NCBI GenBank assembly: GCA_022376515.1
Contig: WTXI01000208.1
Span: 1 to 64,000 of the forward strand
Direction of reading: 5' to 3'
DNA from: Lactifluus volemus
Taxonomy: Eukaryota; Basidiomycota; Agaricomycetes; Russulales; Russulaceae
DNA: 64,000 nucleotides
The translations under genes and the position numbers were made by a program. Under the pieces are notes generated by a model. That model ran no database searches. It had not been told where the DNA came from and saw only the letters and a program-made list of their open reading frames with translations. How positions within the stretch are numbered: position 1 is the first letter of the stretch; each line of letters starts with the position of its first letter. Below, one piece after another: positions 10,929 to 22,705 of the stretch.

Positions 10929-12119
10929 TCCCGCAACACTACACTTGCGGGCGGCTGTGGAGGAGGCAAACACAAGCACAGAATTGTGAGGTGCGATAGA
11001 ACGTTGTTACGATGGAGTATGAATGTCGGGGAGCAAAGATACGAGATAAAGACAAGAGAGGTTGGTCAGTTGTGGATATAAACGATGATTGAGGATGGAA
11101 TGAGTCCACAAGTGAGAGGGTAAAGGGCGGGAGAAGTAAAAAAAGATTTCGTCAATGATACAAGCGCAGGCAATGATTGCACTTGCACCCACCAGGAAGG
11201 TGTATAACAATGATATGGTCCTTAGGAGGATCAAGGAAGACTCGGGACAGCTTGTCGGTCCACCGGACCTCTCTATCCTTGAGAGAATCGATGTGTCCAT
11301 GTTATCCTCTACGACAGAGAAGTTGGCATCAATGTGATCGAATGTCACCCGTTTCTCTTCTCTTCTCTTCTTGGTTCGCTTTCTTCAGCGGTCACGTGCC
11401 TCTGCTGACGAAGCGCTTGTCGGCGGTCCTTACCTCACTCAGACGATGTTTACATCAACAACGTTCAGCTGCGTATACTACGTTGGCCCCGAGGGACGCG
11501 TCCTGCCACCACGGTGGTCGTTCTGATGGCCAAACGTGTCAGGGATGGTCATCTTAGGCACTGAACGCTCTTCTCCCTGCCATGTATGTCAAAAGGTAAA
11601 GGACCGAGGAACCATCACTGAAATCACTTGAACCAGCAAACCACATCAGCGACTAAAAGTTACTCAGAGGTCCGGACGTACCCACCCCCATGACGAAGAC
11701 GGGTCCATTTCTTGTGTACGTCTGTCTGTGTGTGAAGCAAAAAACACTTTGGGTTGATGTCCCGGGTAGCGCCCGCCCCTCATGTTGATAATCGATCACA
11801 CAATGACTGTCAGATGCACCTACAGCCTCACCGCACCTTCACAATTCGCAACGCTTCGCCCCCGTTGTCTCTGCTCTGAATCTCAGCGTAGCTCCTTGAG
11901 CACCACCGTGGCCATCAAACGCTTCCTGTGACATCTAATCCTTCTACACAAAGGAGGGTGCGCGGCGTTCAGGCGTCAGTACTGGTCTGTTCAGTGTTCA
12001 TTTGTGTCCTAGGGCAAGGCAAGGTCAGTCATACTTATCTCTCGTACTTCTGATCCACGAATCCTAACACTCCCGCTCCGACGACTACCAATGCGTGATA
12101 CCTCCCGGGTCAACGTAGC
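10929..12119. other. Unique sequence at the duplication breakpoint
   Basis: Just beyond the truncated KIN1 copy the sequence has no counterpart in the window. A minus-strand frame at 11007-11303 contains a hydrophobic run (TISLLYTFLVGASAIIACA) that could be a membrane helix or part of a broken gene. It lacks a good start and any homologue I recognise. Nothing firm can be called. Confidence 0.35.
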
Positions 12120-12368
12120 AGAACATGTACAACTTGATGCTCTTTCTTTCATCAAGTATGTCAAGACTCAAGAACACTGGCAGGCCGTATCAACAACAGG
12201 ACATAGAGCTCCTGAATATCTGCCGCCTCTTCTCAGGGGCGTCTTCAGAAAAACAACATTATGCGATATTCAAAACGTGTGAGTTTCCGTATACCTGTTT
12301 TGGCAACACCTCTAAAGGCCATCTAGAATGGTGTTGGCTGTAGAAGAGGCCCTGCAATCTGTGACTAA
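12120..12368 (+). pseudogene. Relict exons of the unrecognised C-terminal domain, opposite strand
   Basis: On the plus strand, LDALSFIKYV and then, in another frame, NTGRPYQQQDIELLNICRLF match the exon FIKYMQMTGRAYRRQAMELI at about 5300. A one- or two-base indel separates the two pieces. After a GTGAGTTTCC donor and a TCTAG acceptor, the next piece reads VLAVEEALQSVTKA, matching ALAAVDNALSCAAVT of the following exon. The dispersed repeat begins immediately afterwards. It is a broken third copy in inverted orientation to genes A1 and A2. Confidence 0.55.
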
Positions 12369-12498
12369 AGCACCAGTGAAATAAGGCCTCAGTTGCCAGT
12401 TATTTGGGCGTAACATCGGAGGAACCGGGACGATGCTCCCGATAACGCGATAACGGTTCGAATCTCATGGCGTGCATCATTGCCGTCATGCTTGCACC
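12369..12498. repeat. Dispersed ~128-bp repeat, copy 2
   Basis: It matches 1080-1207 over its full length, including GGTTCGAATC at 12455-12464. Here it truncates the relict exon that ends at 12368. Confidence 0.55.
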
Positions 12499-13474
12499 GA
12501 TCATAACGAAGGTAAAAATGGTGGCAGTATCGTGGTGTCCTCGAGATATCGAGACGCCGGCCGAGTAGAATGCATAACAAAGGGTAATCTAAAAAGGGGC
12601 CGGGTTAGGACAGTCAAAAGTACCAAGGCGCAAAATGGGAGATTTTCTAGAGAGAATTATGGCCTTAAGGCTTGGGCTACGTTACAATAAACCGATCCCC
12701 GAGATTGTCTGCACGGGCGCGCTCCAGGCGCCACTTCTTCGGCCGAAAAGATAAGATCCACTAAAGTGATCAAGCCAAATTGTTACAATCAAAATCTGGA
12801 TAAGCAGAATATCGTAAGCCCCAGTGACCATTTGTAAAAACCTCAAATGTTTTCCGGATCCTCTGAAACTAGTTCATTTTCCGTGCCTGCTGCTGAGGTT
12901 GTGGCACGTCCTGCACCCGCTGTGATGGAATTTGGAGCCGAACTGCGGATTCCCTCCGCTATGAATGGTGGTGCCTCCAACACTGGCAGGTGTACGGGAC
13001 TTTGTAAACTCGGGCGGTGAAGCGACGAATGGTGCCCTGCTGAAAATGTCATTTCGTAGACAGAATCGATAGAAGATGTATGTACACGAGCCGCCGACAC
13101 GGTAAAGCAGAAACAAGGTCACCGTAGATCGAGACATGAGGCAAAGCATAGGATAGTAAGCCCGAGCGATTCCTGGTTCACTGGATGGCTCAATGGCTGC
13201 TCGGACCTGTGCACGCTGGCACTTGCCTCGTGAACGGTACATATGGAACGCTATTTTAGGAGTGGAGCACACACACAAAGTTATTGTGAATTTAGAGCCA
13301 TGCAATCAGAATACTGAGAGTAAAAGAACTTATCGGCCCAGCAATTTGGACATTTCTTTAGGGGTCGAGGCTTTCGTGCCTTCGGCGGCTTTGAACTCAG
13401 AAAGCACGGGTAATGTAGACCGGGGAAGTCAGGCTTGCAAAACTCGGACTGGTGTTGATGGGGGAATACAATGT
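12499..13474. other. Spacer downstream of gene A2
   Basis: No supported gene. Minus-strand frames at 12843-13305 have no recognisable motif or paralogue in the window. Confidence 0.4.
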
Positions 13475-16400
13475 CTACGGCGGAGTCAGCACGAAGAGGT
13501 CAAAGAACATACTACCGTCATCACGACGTACCCAACCGTCTGGACTTTCAGGAGGTTTCGTGCTAATGCGTAGATGATGATCACCCCGCTTTCGGCGAAC
13601 TAACTCTCTCCAGAGCCCTGAAAAGGCAATGCAAGTGCTAGGTACCATATGGAAGGGACGTGGGCTAATGCCATACAGAGCGAGTAGCGACGAAGGTTCT
13701 TCACAACACCAGATCTCGACTGTGCTTTCGATACGTTCTCCAACGATATCTTCGCTTTCGAGCTTTCCGCAGACGTCTGAGAAGTTGTGAGTGACAAACT
13801 TGAAGGGAAAAAGACAAGAGGGAAACCTTTGAAAATGAGGGCATTATCCTGTACCCAGACGTTGCCAAAAGTGCGGGTACAGCGTGGTGTTTCAAGGTAC
13901 ACACGGTCTGGGCTATCGGTGAGAACGTAGACCCTTTCTACATCCCGAAAATCCCGAAAATCCCAAATTGGGTCCATCTGGAATCGACTCCCATATGCTT
14001 CAGGTGCGGTAGGAAGATGTTTGTAGAAGTGAGGATTTTGTGTAAGAGTAAGACGATTCTTGCCCGTGAGACGGCTGAAGTTCCAAAGGATTTCTTCGAA
14101 GTTCGAACTCTCATCAAGCACCTCTGGGATTTACATCAGATTCCAGCAACGACGACGATCATCGGTCAGCGCTCACGATCGACAACGGTGGGATGCTCGT
14201 CGGTAGGGGATTGGCACAGAAGGAACTCGACGAGTCTGGTTGGTGTTTCATCATCACGAGTTGACGATGACAATGATTTATCCTTCGACATCGCTTCGTC
14301 CATCCTTTTGAGGAGTGTCCTCTCTCGCCTTTGATACACTTCGGGGTTCTCGTCCCTGAAATGATATTTCCTTTCATAATTGCCCAACAACTTTGTCGCC
14401 TTTTCCATTTTCTGATCAGCATGCATGGTTGTCTTCCAATTTGTTACAGCAGCGCAGCTCAATGCATTGTCAACAGCTGCCAACGCCCTTTGGAAACCCC
14501 ATCAGAACTAGGTAATGAAATGAGTGTTATCCAAATTGATTACATTCTCAACTCGATATCCGATTGGAAGCTTTGGTCCTGGGCTTGAGCGAAGAGGTGG
14601 CATTCAGAGATTAATTCCATTGCCCGCGTTCGGTACCCGCCGCCAATATATCCCATAGACTGGACAAAGCTGAAGTGGTCGAACGTGCTGAAATCGGGTT
14701 TGGTACGGTCCTTACGGATGGCACGGTTCTCGTGGGTGGGGTGATTCTCATGGATGGCGCAGTTTTCGTGGGTGGCGTGTTTCTCGTTGATGTCGTAATT
14801 CTCCTTTTTGGCGTGGACCTCGTCGATGGTGTAGTTCTCGTAAATGGTGTCGTTATCGTCGATGGTGTAGTTCTCGTAAATGGTGTCGTTATCGTCGATG
14901 GTGGAGTTCTCGTAGATGATCAGGGCATGAATCAGATAGAGTCGCCACAAGTTGAGTAAGGTTCACGTACCAGGCTCACAGGGTGGCCAACTGTCTCTCG
15001 TTCAATTATGAATGGACCGAATGCCTCGGCGACGCTGCTTCCACCAGAACATTGAAGCTCCAGAAGATTTGGAAGGACTTCCAGAGGCATTTCTCCACCC
15101 TCCGAACACAGAGAACGAGAGAGTTCCCCGACGAGGACGGTTGACACACAAAGTGTCTTCACATTACTGAATGGTCTGAAAAGGTCGCGCCATTGTGTTC
15201 TGTCGACTTCATTGGGAGACTCCGCCGATTGATTGTCCCCCACATGGCTGAGCGTGAGTTCATCCACCGCAGAAAGTATGCGTAAAGGTGCATCAAGGAT
15301 CTCGACTGCGCACGATACCTGCCAACCGAGGCGTCTGCACATAACTTGCACGCGCAAGGGACCACCCCAATCAGGGTCCGCTATCAACGTAACGGAATCC
15401 TCTTCGCAAGAGAGCTCTACTGCGCTAAAGCGGAGGTTCTCTGATGTGTCAGTGAACTGCGAGAGCCGTGGAACGTTGAATGGTACGGCCTGATTGAAAA
15501 ATTGGATATCGAGTTTGCGAAGGACTGGGGCGCTGATCCCCGCAACAAGATCTTCAAGGTAAGCGTTAACGCCTCGAAACGACAGGAGGTGAAGGTGAAG
15601 AAGGGGCCGAGTCGCGATCGGGTTATTCGATAATTGGCTTTCGACATCACGGATTGGGAGAGGTGAATTAAAATGAATCTTGAGAATCCTCAATCGGGGC
15701 ATGAGTAGAATCTGATTGGAGATATAAGCAGGAGGGAAGTCGGCGGATGCTGGGATATCTATAAGCTCGAGATTGATGAGGCCCGCGGCATTTAGTAAAG
15801 GAAATGCAAGTGAAGCAGTCGAAAAGTGGCGTAGATTAGGAGCTTGGACCGTTCCCGAAATGGCCAGCCCTGTAGAACCTTGAGCTCGAGACCCAATACG
15901 CATGCGTTCCAAGATCGGGAATTCTTCGTTAATCCCAGCGATCAATTTCCCCAAGTTTGAGGCTGGCATCCAGAGGGCAATACGACGCACACGATGACGA
16001 TGCGAGAGCGCGAGCAGAGCACCCTCTTCGTCTTCTGCCGTCATCTTGCGATAATATTGATTGTAAATGACAGCGAGTGGCAGCAGGGGGGGTGATTGTG
16101 CTAGAATGTCTGCTACAGGTACACCATAGGTGCAAAGTAGATGGATATTCAGTTGAGCTGGTGACGCAAGAATGAGGTATCGCCACTGTCTGGAAACGTG
16201 TGCCAGCTTGTGCCACCAACGTTCCAACCGGGCATCCTCATCTTCTTCCTTGTCCCTGATCATATCGAGTCGATAGATGTTGAATATCTTGAGAAGGACG
16301 TCATTGTTGATGATATCAATAGGTGAATGTGGTCTGATGCTTGTGGGCTCTGTTGGATTCACAAATTGGACAGATTGGTGAACGGAACGGGGGTTGATAG

Positions 16401-16489
16401 TGATATGACTCACGACTTGGTGCACCTCGGTGGAGCGTCGTGACAACATCCAAGCGAGTGGTGCCACTGGCAGACAACTGACCAGACAT
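13475..16489 (-). CDS. F-box/LRR-like protein with hexapeptide linker and unrecognised C-terminal domain (gene A2)
   Basis: Likely an SCF-type F-box protein, by fold; target unknown. I read six exons. Exon 1 starts at ATG 16489 (MSGQLSASGTTRLDVVTTLH) and ends at a GTGAGTC donor. Exon 2 holds the F-box (NNDVLLKIFNIYRL, HVSRQWRYLILASPAQL) and about 400 residues of LRR-like sequence, ending HPVSL at a GTACGTGA donor. Exon 3, after CTACGAG, starts at 14908 with 12 hexapeptides (NSTIDDNDTIY...) and then RTRAMELISECHLFAQAQ. Exon 4 begins ALAAVDNALSCAAVTNW, spliced at CCAAAG to keep frame. Exon 5 has LWNFSRLTGKNRLTL and RVYVLTDSPDRVYLE. Exon 6 has VCGKLESEDIVGERIE and ends ...LTPP at the stop at 13475. 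All junctions keep frame, unlike paralogue A1. If the first intron after the LRR is retained, the protein ends at ...STCGDSI (14932). The exon 3-6 region matches no family I know. Confidence 0.65.
14696..14911 (-). repeat. 18-bp coding minisatellite, about 12 units, in gene A2
   Basis: Twelve 18-bp units encode hexapeptides on the minus strand. Two exact higher-order repeats of 36 bp (ENYTID plus DNDTIY) lie at the 5' end of the exon, followed by degenerate units (ENYDIN, EKHATH, ENCAIH, ENHPTH, ENRAIR). This is the same array as at 6864-7061, with a different unit order and count. Confidence 0.85.
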
Positions 16490-16614
16490 GTCAGGGTGAG
16501 GGAGTAACTACGAGGATGTGGCTGAGTCTGGAAGGCTGAAACGTGGTGCCCTTGCTGCAGCCCTTGCATGACGGCATTGAGTTCAATGAGTTGTGTATGA
16601 ACATGGACACAGTA

Positions 16615-16868
16615 GTACACCTCCAGAAATTTGTTACACACCACAAACTGACAATTAAAGTAGACAGTATCTATGGTATACATGTAAGCTATGTATTCAG
16701 CACCATAAAATCATTATCAAGTGATGTTGAAGGATGCAACAATGGTGATCAGTGTGAAAAGTCATTATCAGGTGAAACTCAGTCAATGAGACAAGTCACA
16801 TCAAGTTGTGATTCCTTGATTAGGATGATCAATGATCACTCCTCCTCCTCATCGTGACCCCAATGTAC
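16615..16868. mobile_element. Candidate small non-coding insertion (MITE-like), ~250 bp
   Basis: This AT-rich block is absent from the otherwise colinear spacer of the first segment copy (near 8735-8750), and also from the region upstream of the paralogue at 33862. It is bounded by GTAC at 16615-16618 and at 16865-16868. The 34-kb paralogue has a short GTAC-CACTGCA-GTAC at the same site, which could be an ancestral state or an excision footprint. The ends share only a few inverted bases (GTACA). No coding potential is seen. A deletion in the other copies is an alternative explanation. Confidence 0.35.
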
Positions 16869-17328
16869 CGACAGTTCGAGCATCATTTTGATTATTACAA
16901 AGGGCGATTCACAAGGAGTCACGAGCGCGTCACGTGAAATCAGCACGTGAAGCCAAATAACTTATGATTTTGATTTTGGAATCGTACTTTGATGATGTGC
17001 GACACGATGTTGCAGAAATACCCTCCAAAAAAACCTGATCATAAGTAATAACAGAAACGAATCATACAATCCTTGTCAAAGCCGCTAAAAATTTAGATAC
17101 CAGATGGGGACGGAAGCATGCACACGACCTGCGGCGGGATAAGAAAAAAGAAAAAAAAAAGGGAGGGGCCGTCTAAGTCAATAATAATCGGAGGACGTCG
17201 TGAGGACATGGTGAGCAATAAAAGAGGAAAAAAAAGGAAAGGCAGAGGTTATGATAAAAGAAAAGAGGGAGGTGCAGCAGAGTAGGGATAAAAGCATGGT
17301 CGTGTAGGTCATCCTTCATGGCGTATGT

Positions 17329-17355
17329 GTGTGAGTGAGTGAGTGAGTGAGTGAG
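17329..17355. repeat. (GTGA)n microsatellite
   Basis: About seven GTGA units. The homologous site near 9181-9200 has fewer, so the array changed length after the segment duplicated. Confidence 0.85.
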
Positions 17356-17437
17356 AGAAATTAGGCGTGGCGTGAACAGAACAGACATTGAACGTTTTAG
17401 AGAGGTGACGAGAGATTGTGGGCACATTTATGCATCC

Positions 17438-20400
17438 TCAGAGCTTCAGTTCCGTCAACACTCGTCTTGCCAGCATCTGGTACTGCCATCCATCACCACC
17501 CGCGCGACGGAATTGGATGCCATGCAATGGCAACCACGGGACCTGAAACCAAACAAAGGTCACATCAAAACGAACCTGGATCCAGTGGAAGGGGGAAACT
17601 AACCTTGACAATGTTAATCTCAAACCTGACCGAGAGCGTATTCTGCCCGACGCTCTCGAGCACCTCGCGGTCCACTTCTCCAGTCGGAAACCCCTGACCT
17701 TGTGGCGTCGCCGGCGCTGGCGTCGCACCGAAATCGCGCGGGATCGGTGGCAAATTTTTGCCTCTCGCAGGGGAATTCGAGCGACGTGGGGAATCCTCTG
17801 GATGCAACGTGGCCAAATTAGACTGATCGTCTGCTGGTTGGGGAGTGGTCGTGGTCGTGGTAGTGGGCGCGTTAGATGATGAGACGTTGAAAAAGGAAGA
17901 GGAGCCACTGCTTTGGCCGGCGTTTAATGTCGCGGGTCCGGCGGTGGCACCGCCATCTGATGCTGTACTGGGTGCCTCTCTCTCTCTCTCCTTTTCCTTC
18001 TCCTTGTGCGTACTTCCGTTCACGCTCGTCTCGATCCGATCGCGATCCTTTTCCTTTTCCTTGTCCTTGCGGCCGACGGCAAAGGAGAGTTTTGAGGCCT
18101 TGCGAACGATCCGCCTCGTCGTGCCTCCAGAATCTCCGGAACCCCCCGAGCCCTGCTTGCGATGTCTCCTCAGGGAGGTCCCCGTCATCGTGGTCGTCCC
18201 CTGCGGATCCTGCAGCGATGAGATGTCGATCGAAGGTAGATGAATGCAGTCGAAACCGGTCTTGGTTTCCCTGTATTGCACCTGCATCCGGTCCAATACG
18301 CGCCGAATGTCCGCCTTGAGCACCGCCGGAGGCTTGCTCGACGTCGTCGCCACACTAAGAGAACGGCAATGATGAGGAAGGTATAAGACACAGCTGAATG
18401 CACACGTACCTGAACAGACCCTTGAGGAACAAGGGCTTAAAGTCCTTATCAGCCGCATTCGCACCATGCTCATCCTCTCCATCCGTCAACTCGTGCCCAG
18501 CACCGTTCACCCGTCGCCGTCCAATCGCACCCTCCTCCCCAGCCTGCGAGAACGGTCGCTCACCCGTACCCTGCCGCCCCACAGTACCGTGACCGTGACT
18601 GGTCGACGGCCGTCCCGGGGTGGTAGTGGTAGTAGGAGTGCCATAACTGGTCGACGGACGTGTCCCATAACTAGTCGACGGCCGCCGGTGACGCCCGATC
18701 GTACCACCAACGCTGGACAGCAGCGCGCCGCCTGTGCTGCTGCGACGCTCATGCCGCTTCGTGTGGCTCTGCTGATCGAGGACCGTCGCCGCACGTCGAT
18801 GCAGCGATAGCGTTGGACTATGCGACGCCCGGCTGTGCGTCTGGCTGTGAGTCTGACTCTCCGCATCGGCGCCGCCAGGTGCGGCGGTGGCAGCCGTCGG
18901 CGTTGGTGTAGCGGTGGACTCCTCCTCGTCGCCTGAAGCAGTAGAACTGGGTACGCCCGCAGCTGATGGTTGTGGTGACTCCGTTTTCTCGTGCAACGGC
19001 GACCCTGCATGCTTCCTCTCCCGCTCCTTGTCCTTTTCCCTTTCCGAGCTACCATCCATATCCGTCGATGGTCGTGGAGATCCAAAGATGCTCGTCCGCT
19101 TGCCGCTAGAACGATCGCCCCCACCGCTTCCTCGAACACTCCCACCGATCAAGAGACTTCCAAACTTTCGTACGAGCGTCGCACCCGCAGACGCCACCAC
19201 CGCCGGTGGCGTCGCAGGTGACAACAATACTTCCGGTGGTGACGGTGGTGCTGGTGCTGGTGGTGCGCTTCGGGTCTCAACGTCAACTTCAACTTCAGCC
19301 TCGGCGGCTGCGTCCTCGTCCAATCTCTCCGCAAACGTCATAAGTTCAGGCCCTGCAGTCCTCGGCGGCTCGTATCCATTCACATTGGCATTAGTTCTGA
19401 GCTGTCCATGCTCGCCCACACCCACACCGCCACCGCCACCGCCACCGCCTCCGCCGCCAAACATGCTCGTCCAGCCGCGTGGCACGCTCTGACGATGACT
19501 GACGCTATGAGAACGGCGATGCGTAGATGCCGGCGGTGCACGTGGCAACGTTGCGCTGGCGGGTCCCGTAGATAGGACGGCTGCTCCTGCGATATCCGGG
19601 CCGGCTGACATGGGCGATGGTGGAGCAAGGTCCGGTTTCGGCAACGGCAAGCCGGCGTCGCGTGCGCGGGGCCGCTGCTGCTGTTGTTGGAAGGACGCCG
19701 CGGTGGTAGGCGAGGGTGTGCCCGGGGAGTCGTATGACATCTTGGAGTAGTGCAGAGATTCAGGTGCTGGCAGGCGCGATGGTCGCATGCTGTAATCAGC
19801 ACCGCCGGTGGTGGGCTTCTGCGGTGTACTTGGTGTGGCTGGGGTTGCGATCGGAACGGGTTGTTTTGAAGTGGAAGTAGATGATGGTGCGGTAGCCTGA
19901 ACCTCTTCTGGTGCAGGCTGGGGAGGGTTCAGTGACAACTGGGAGCTCGCAAAGTGGCCAGGTCCGTATACCCTGTCGCGTTCGAGTTTCTCCCGAGAAA
20001 GATAATAAATAGAAATGAGTGGATGATAGCCGCGGGTGGGATCGGGGGGTTCTTTTTGGTTGATATCGGAGAGGGAGGCATTTGAGAGTTGGGACTGGGA
20101 TGGCGATGGGGACGCAAAGGGTGAGGTTGGAGGGGAGGAGGACGGGGAGAACAGCTTGCGGCGATAAAAGTCGAACCCGGAGAAACGTTTGCTCTTCTTT
20201 GGCGTCGACACGACCTCAGTCTTGTTGCCCACACCTTGACCCCCGACAGAACCGGCACCGTCCCAGGCGATGGCGAGCGATGAATTCGACAACGACTCGC
20301 TCCATATTCGAGGTCGCTCGCGCTTGCTTTCCCAAAATTGTACCGCGCGTCTATACGCTTCGGAGTCAATTATCGTGACGAGCCGACGTTCGATGTCGTC

Positions 20401-22131
20401 TTCGGAGCCGAATTCAAAGCCGGCCATACCGCGGATGACCTGTCGGTCGAGCTCGTCAGCGCGCAGAGGTTCGCGCCGTAGGAGATGAGAATCGGGAGGG
20501 CCATTGAATCCACGAGTCATCCAGGGATGATTGAGGAGGTCTAGAAGTGATGAGCGTTGGTGCGGATTGGTCACCAGCATGCGAGAGAGAATGTGCTTGC
20601 ACTCTGGAAATATTTGCTCATCAAAGTGTGTTGACGACTAGTGAGATCTTTGTCTACGCACCTGCGCTGAGCCATGCGGGGTACTCTACCAGCCCACGCT
20701 TTATCTTTGCATGGAGTGCGGGCATGCTCTGGTCGTCGAAAGGTACTTTGCCGCATACAAGCACATAAAGCACCACTCCGAAGCTCCACACATCAACCTC
20801 AGGGCCAGTGTACACTTTGGCATTGAGAAGTTCAGGCGCAGCAAAGTAGAGGGAGCCACAGAACGTTGATAGATGGGCAACGGGGTCGTACAAATTTGAG
20901 AGCCCAAAATCGATGATCTTGATATTGCCTGTCTGTGAGATGAGGATGTTCTCGATCTTCAAGTCTGCCGGATAATGTGAGCAATCGCCCGAGAGCCATC
21001 AGTGGGTCGGAATACCTCTGTGCACGACGTTGTTCTTGTGACAGTATTCGAGCGCGCTTCCGATCTGCCTTGCGAATTTCCTCGCGACTCGCTCGCGTAA
21101 CCGACCATGGCTGATGATATAGTCGAGCATCTGTCCGCCATTGATGTACTCGAATACCATGTAATAATGGTGCTGATGCACGATCATCTCGCGCATGCCA
21201 CAGATATATGGATGGTAGAGCAGCTGTGAGAGGGCGGCCTCACGGATCGTGCGAATCTCCTTGGAGGCATCTTTTGACGCTTGCTTGGCGGAGGCCTCGG
21301 AATTGGGTGCCCCAGGTAGTGGCTGGGATGGGACGACGCGGGGTAGAATTTTGACTGCAAGCTATAAGGAAGAGAGTAAGAACACTCGATATGAAGCGAT
21401 TATAGATGGCAGAGAACGGCGAAGACCGGAAGTAAGGATTAGGAACGGAAAACGCCCACTTGGCGCTCCAATGACATAGCCATAACATGAGGTGCGCACT
21501 GCGCGTGGCAAGGGTTACCTGGCTGGCATTTGCCGCCGGCTGATGGGAAAACAATTGACGAGATGGGCGTGGTACGTATTGTCAACCGTCAAACGGGAGA
21601 GGAAACAAGAGGGTTGAAAGAAAAGGGAAAGAGAACGGTGTAAAAGGAGAAAAAGTGGGGCACGGGTGGATGTTCTGCGGATCAGTGCCTCTGATAGACT
21701 ACAAGGATGGGGGCATCCAAGTTGTCAGGAGACACAAGGGCGCAACCCTAAGGTGCACTTGTTTCGGAGGGATGACAGTGGCCAAGTCAAAAGACAATAA
21801 AGGCGATAGAAGGATAGATAATTGGAAAGTGGCGAAAGAGGGAAAGGATAGAGGGTGCACCGATATGAAAGAGTACAAAGGATGAACACACCTTTTCGCC
21901 AGTAAGATTATGATGGGCGAGTTTTACCTTGCCCATACTACCTGCGCCGAGAGTCTTGGAGAGGGTGTAGTCTCCGAGGATACGGTTCGTAACGCGCGGT
22001 TTGGGAGGGTCGAGGCCGCGCTGGGCGTGCTTTGATGCAGTCGAAGCTTGGGGTTGATCTACATATTGGCGTGGACGGTCAGAGGAAGTTCCGGAGTGAG
22101 AGGGTGTGAAAGCCTGAGGGGGGAGGGACAT
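17438..22131 (-). CDS. KIN1: KIN1/PAR-1/MARK-type serine/threonine protein kinase
   Basis: A CAMK-group kinase of the fungal Kin1 family, known for roles in cell polarity and exocytosis at the plasma membrane. It starts at ATG 22131. The order is: P-loop GAGSMGKV (about residue 62), Lys in LAVKIL, catalytic HRDLKIEN split by an intron, IDFGLSN, activation loop [13 protein letters not shown], and an [15 protein letters not shown]-lobe. Then come a very long Ser/Thr/Pro/Gly-rich tail and a KA1 domain ending [11 protein letters not shown]...LTELKL at 17438. I read six exons and about 1,300 residues. Intron 1 (about 21892-21365) is unusually long at about 530 nt. The 3' third (17438-19160) has been copied to 9282-10928 without the kinase domain. 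Conserved and intact; start and family assignment are well supported. Confidence 0.93.
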
Positions 22132-22705
22132 GGGTCGAGGACGAGGAACCGTCCCGCGCGGAGTGGAAGCCGCTGTCGAAGCCGTGTTGGGCGAGTTGGG
22201 AGAGAGCGAGGTTGGTGATGGATTTGTGGAAAGCTCGCGGGGAGAGAGCGAGAGAGTAGTTGGGAAGAAGAGTGTGAGCAGTCGTGTGTGGTTCGGACAA
22301 AGATGGTCAGTAATCGACTAACAGGCTTCTCAGTCAGGCCGCGACTCGGCAAACTTGTCAGATCGAACCTGCTTCGTCCAACCGTTTACTCTTAAAAAAT
22401 AAATTCATCAATCCTTAGCGCTTGTTTTGAACAGCCTCTGATGTCCTATTCACTCACTCTCCGCAGAGGCTCATCACTCCACTTATCCACGGATCATCAC
22501 ATAGACCCTGTCTTTCACTAGCCGCCCAAGGCTGTGGCACTTGTACGAGCTAGTCTAGTCCAAAACCTGCGCTGATGGGACATCGCTTCACGCCCCCTAA
22601 TGCACCTATCGACATTTATACAATATATTGCGGAGATTAGACGAGACAGTGGTTTGATCTGAGGCTGGTATAAAGATCACACAATGCAGCAGCAGCATGT
22701 AACTA
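22132..22705. other. Promoter/5' region of KIN1 and 3' region of SPC1
   Basis: No gene. KIN1 begins leftwards at 22131 and SPC1 ends at 22706, both on the minus strand, so this holds the KIN1 upstream region. Short frames here start before the KIN1 ATG and look like leader sequence. No clear TATA box is seen next to 22131. Confidence 0.45.

Larger units (their letters stand above)
16490..17437. other. Intergenic spacer between A2 and KIN1
   Basis: The spacer pairs with 8621-9281 of the first segment copy, except for a ~250-bp insertion (16615-16868). A-rich tracts and a GTGA microsatellite lie near KIN1. It should hold the A2 promoter and the KIN1 3' end, but I see no specific element. Confidence 0.5.
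13475..19160. repeat. Segmental direct duplication, second copy (partner 3875-10928)
   Basis: The order unknown-domain exons, F-box/LRR, spacer, KIN1 tail is the same and in the same orientation in both segments, offset by roughly 8 kb. The first copy has an extra internal F-box module and ends inside KIN1 at about 10928, equivalent to about 19160 here. The KIN1 edge shows that this segment is the source and 3875-10928 the derived copy. Confidence 0.85.

Noticed and set aside
10622..10999. Plus-strand frames opposite the KIN1 tail fragment
   Set aside because: Antisense shadows of GC-rich Ser/Pro codons. The minus strand has the paralogue and the splice sites.
11007..11348. Minus-strand frame with a hydrophobic helix
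   Set aside because: Poor start codon and no homologue. It could be a broken gene end, but the evidence is too thin.
14480..14545. Apparent frameshift between exons 3 and 4 of A2
   Set aside because: Using the acceptor at CCAAAG rather than at ACCTAG restores the frame, and the same choice (CTTCAAAG) works in A1.
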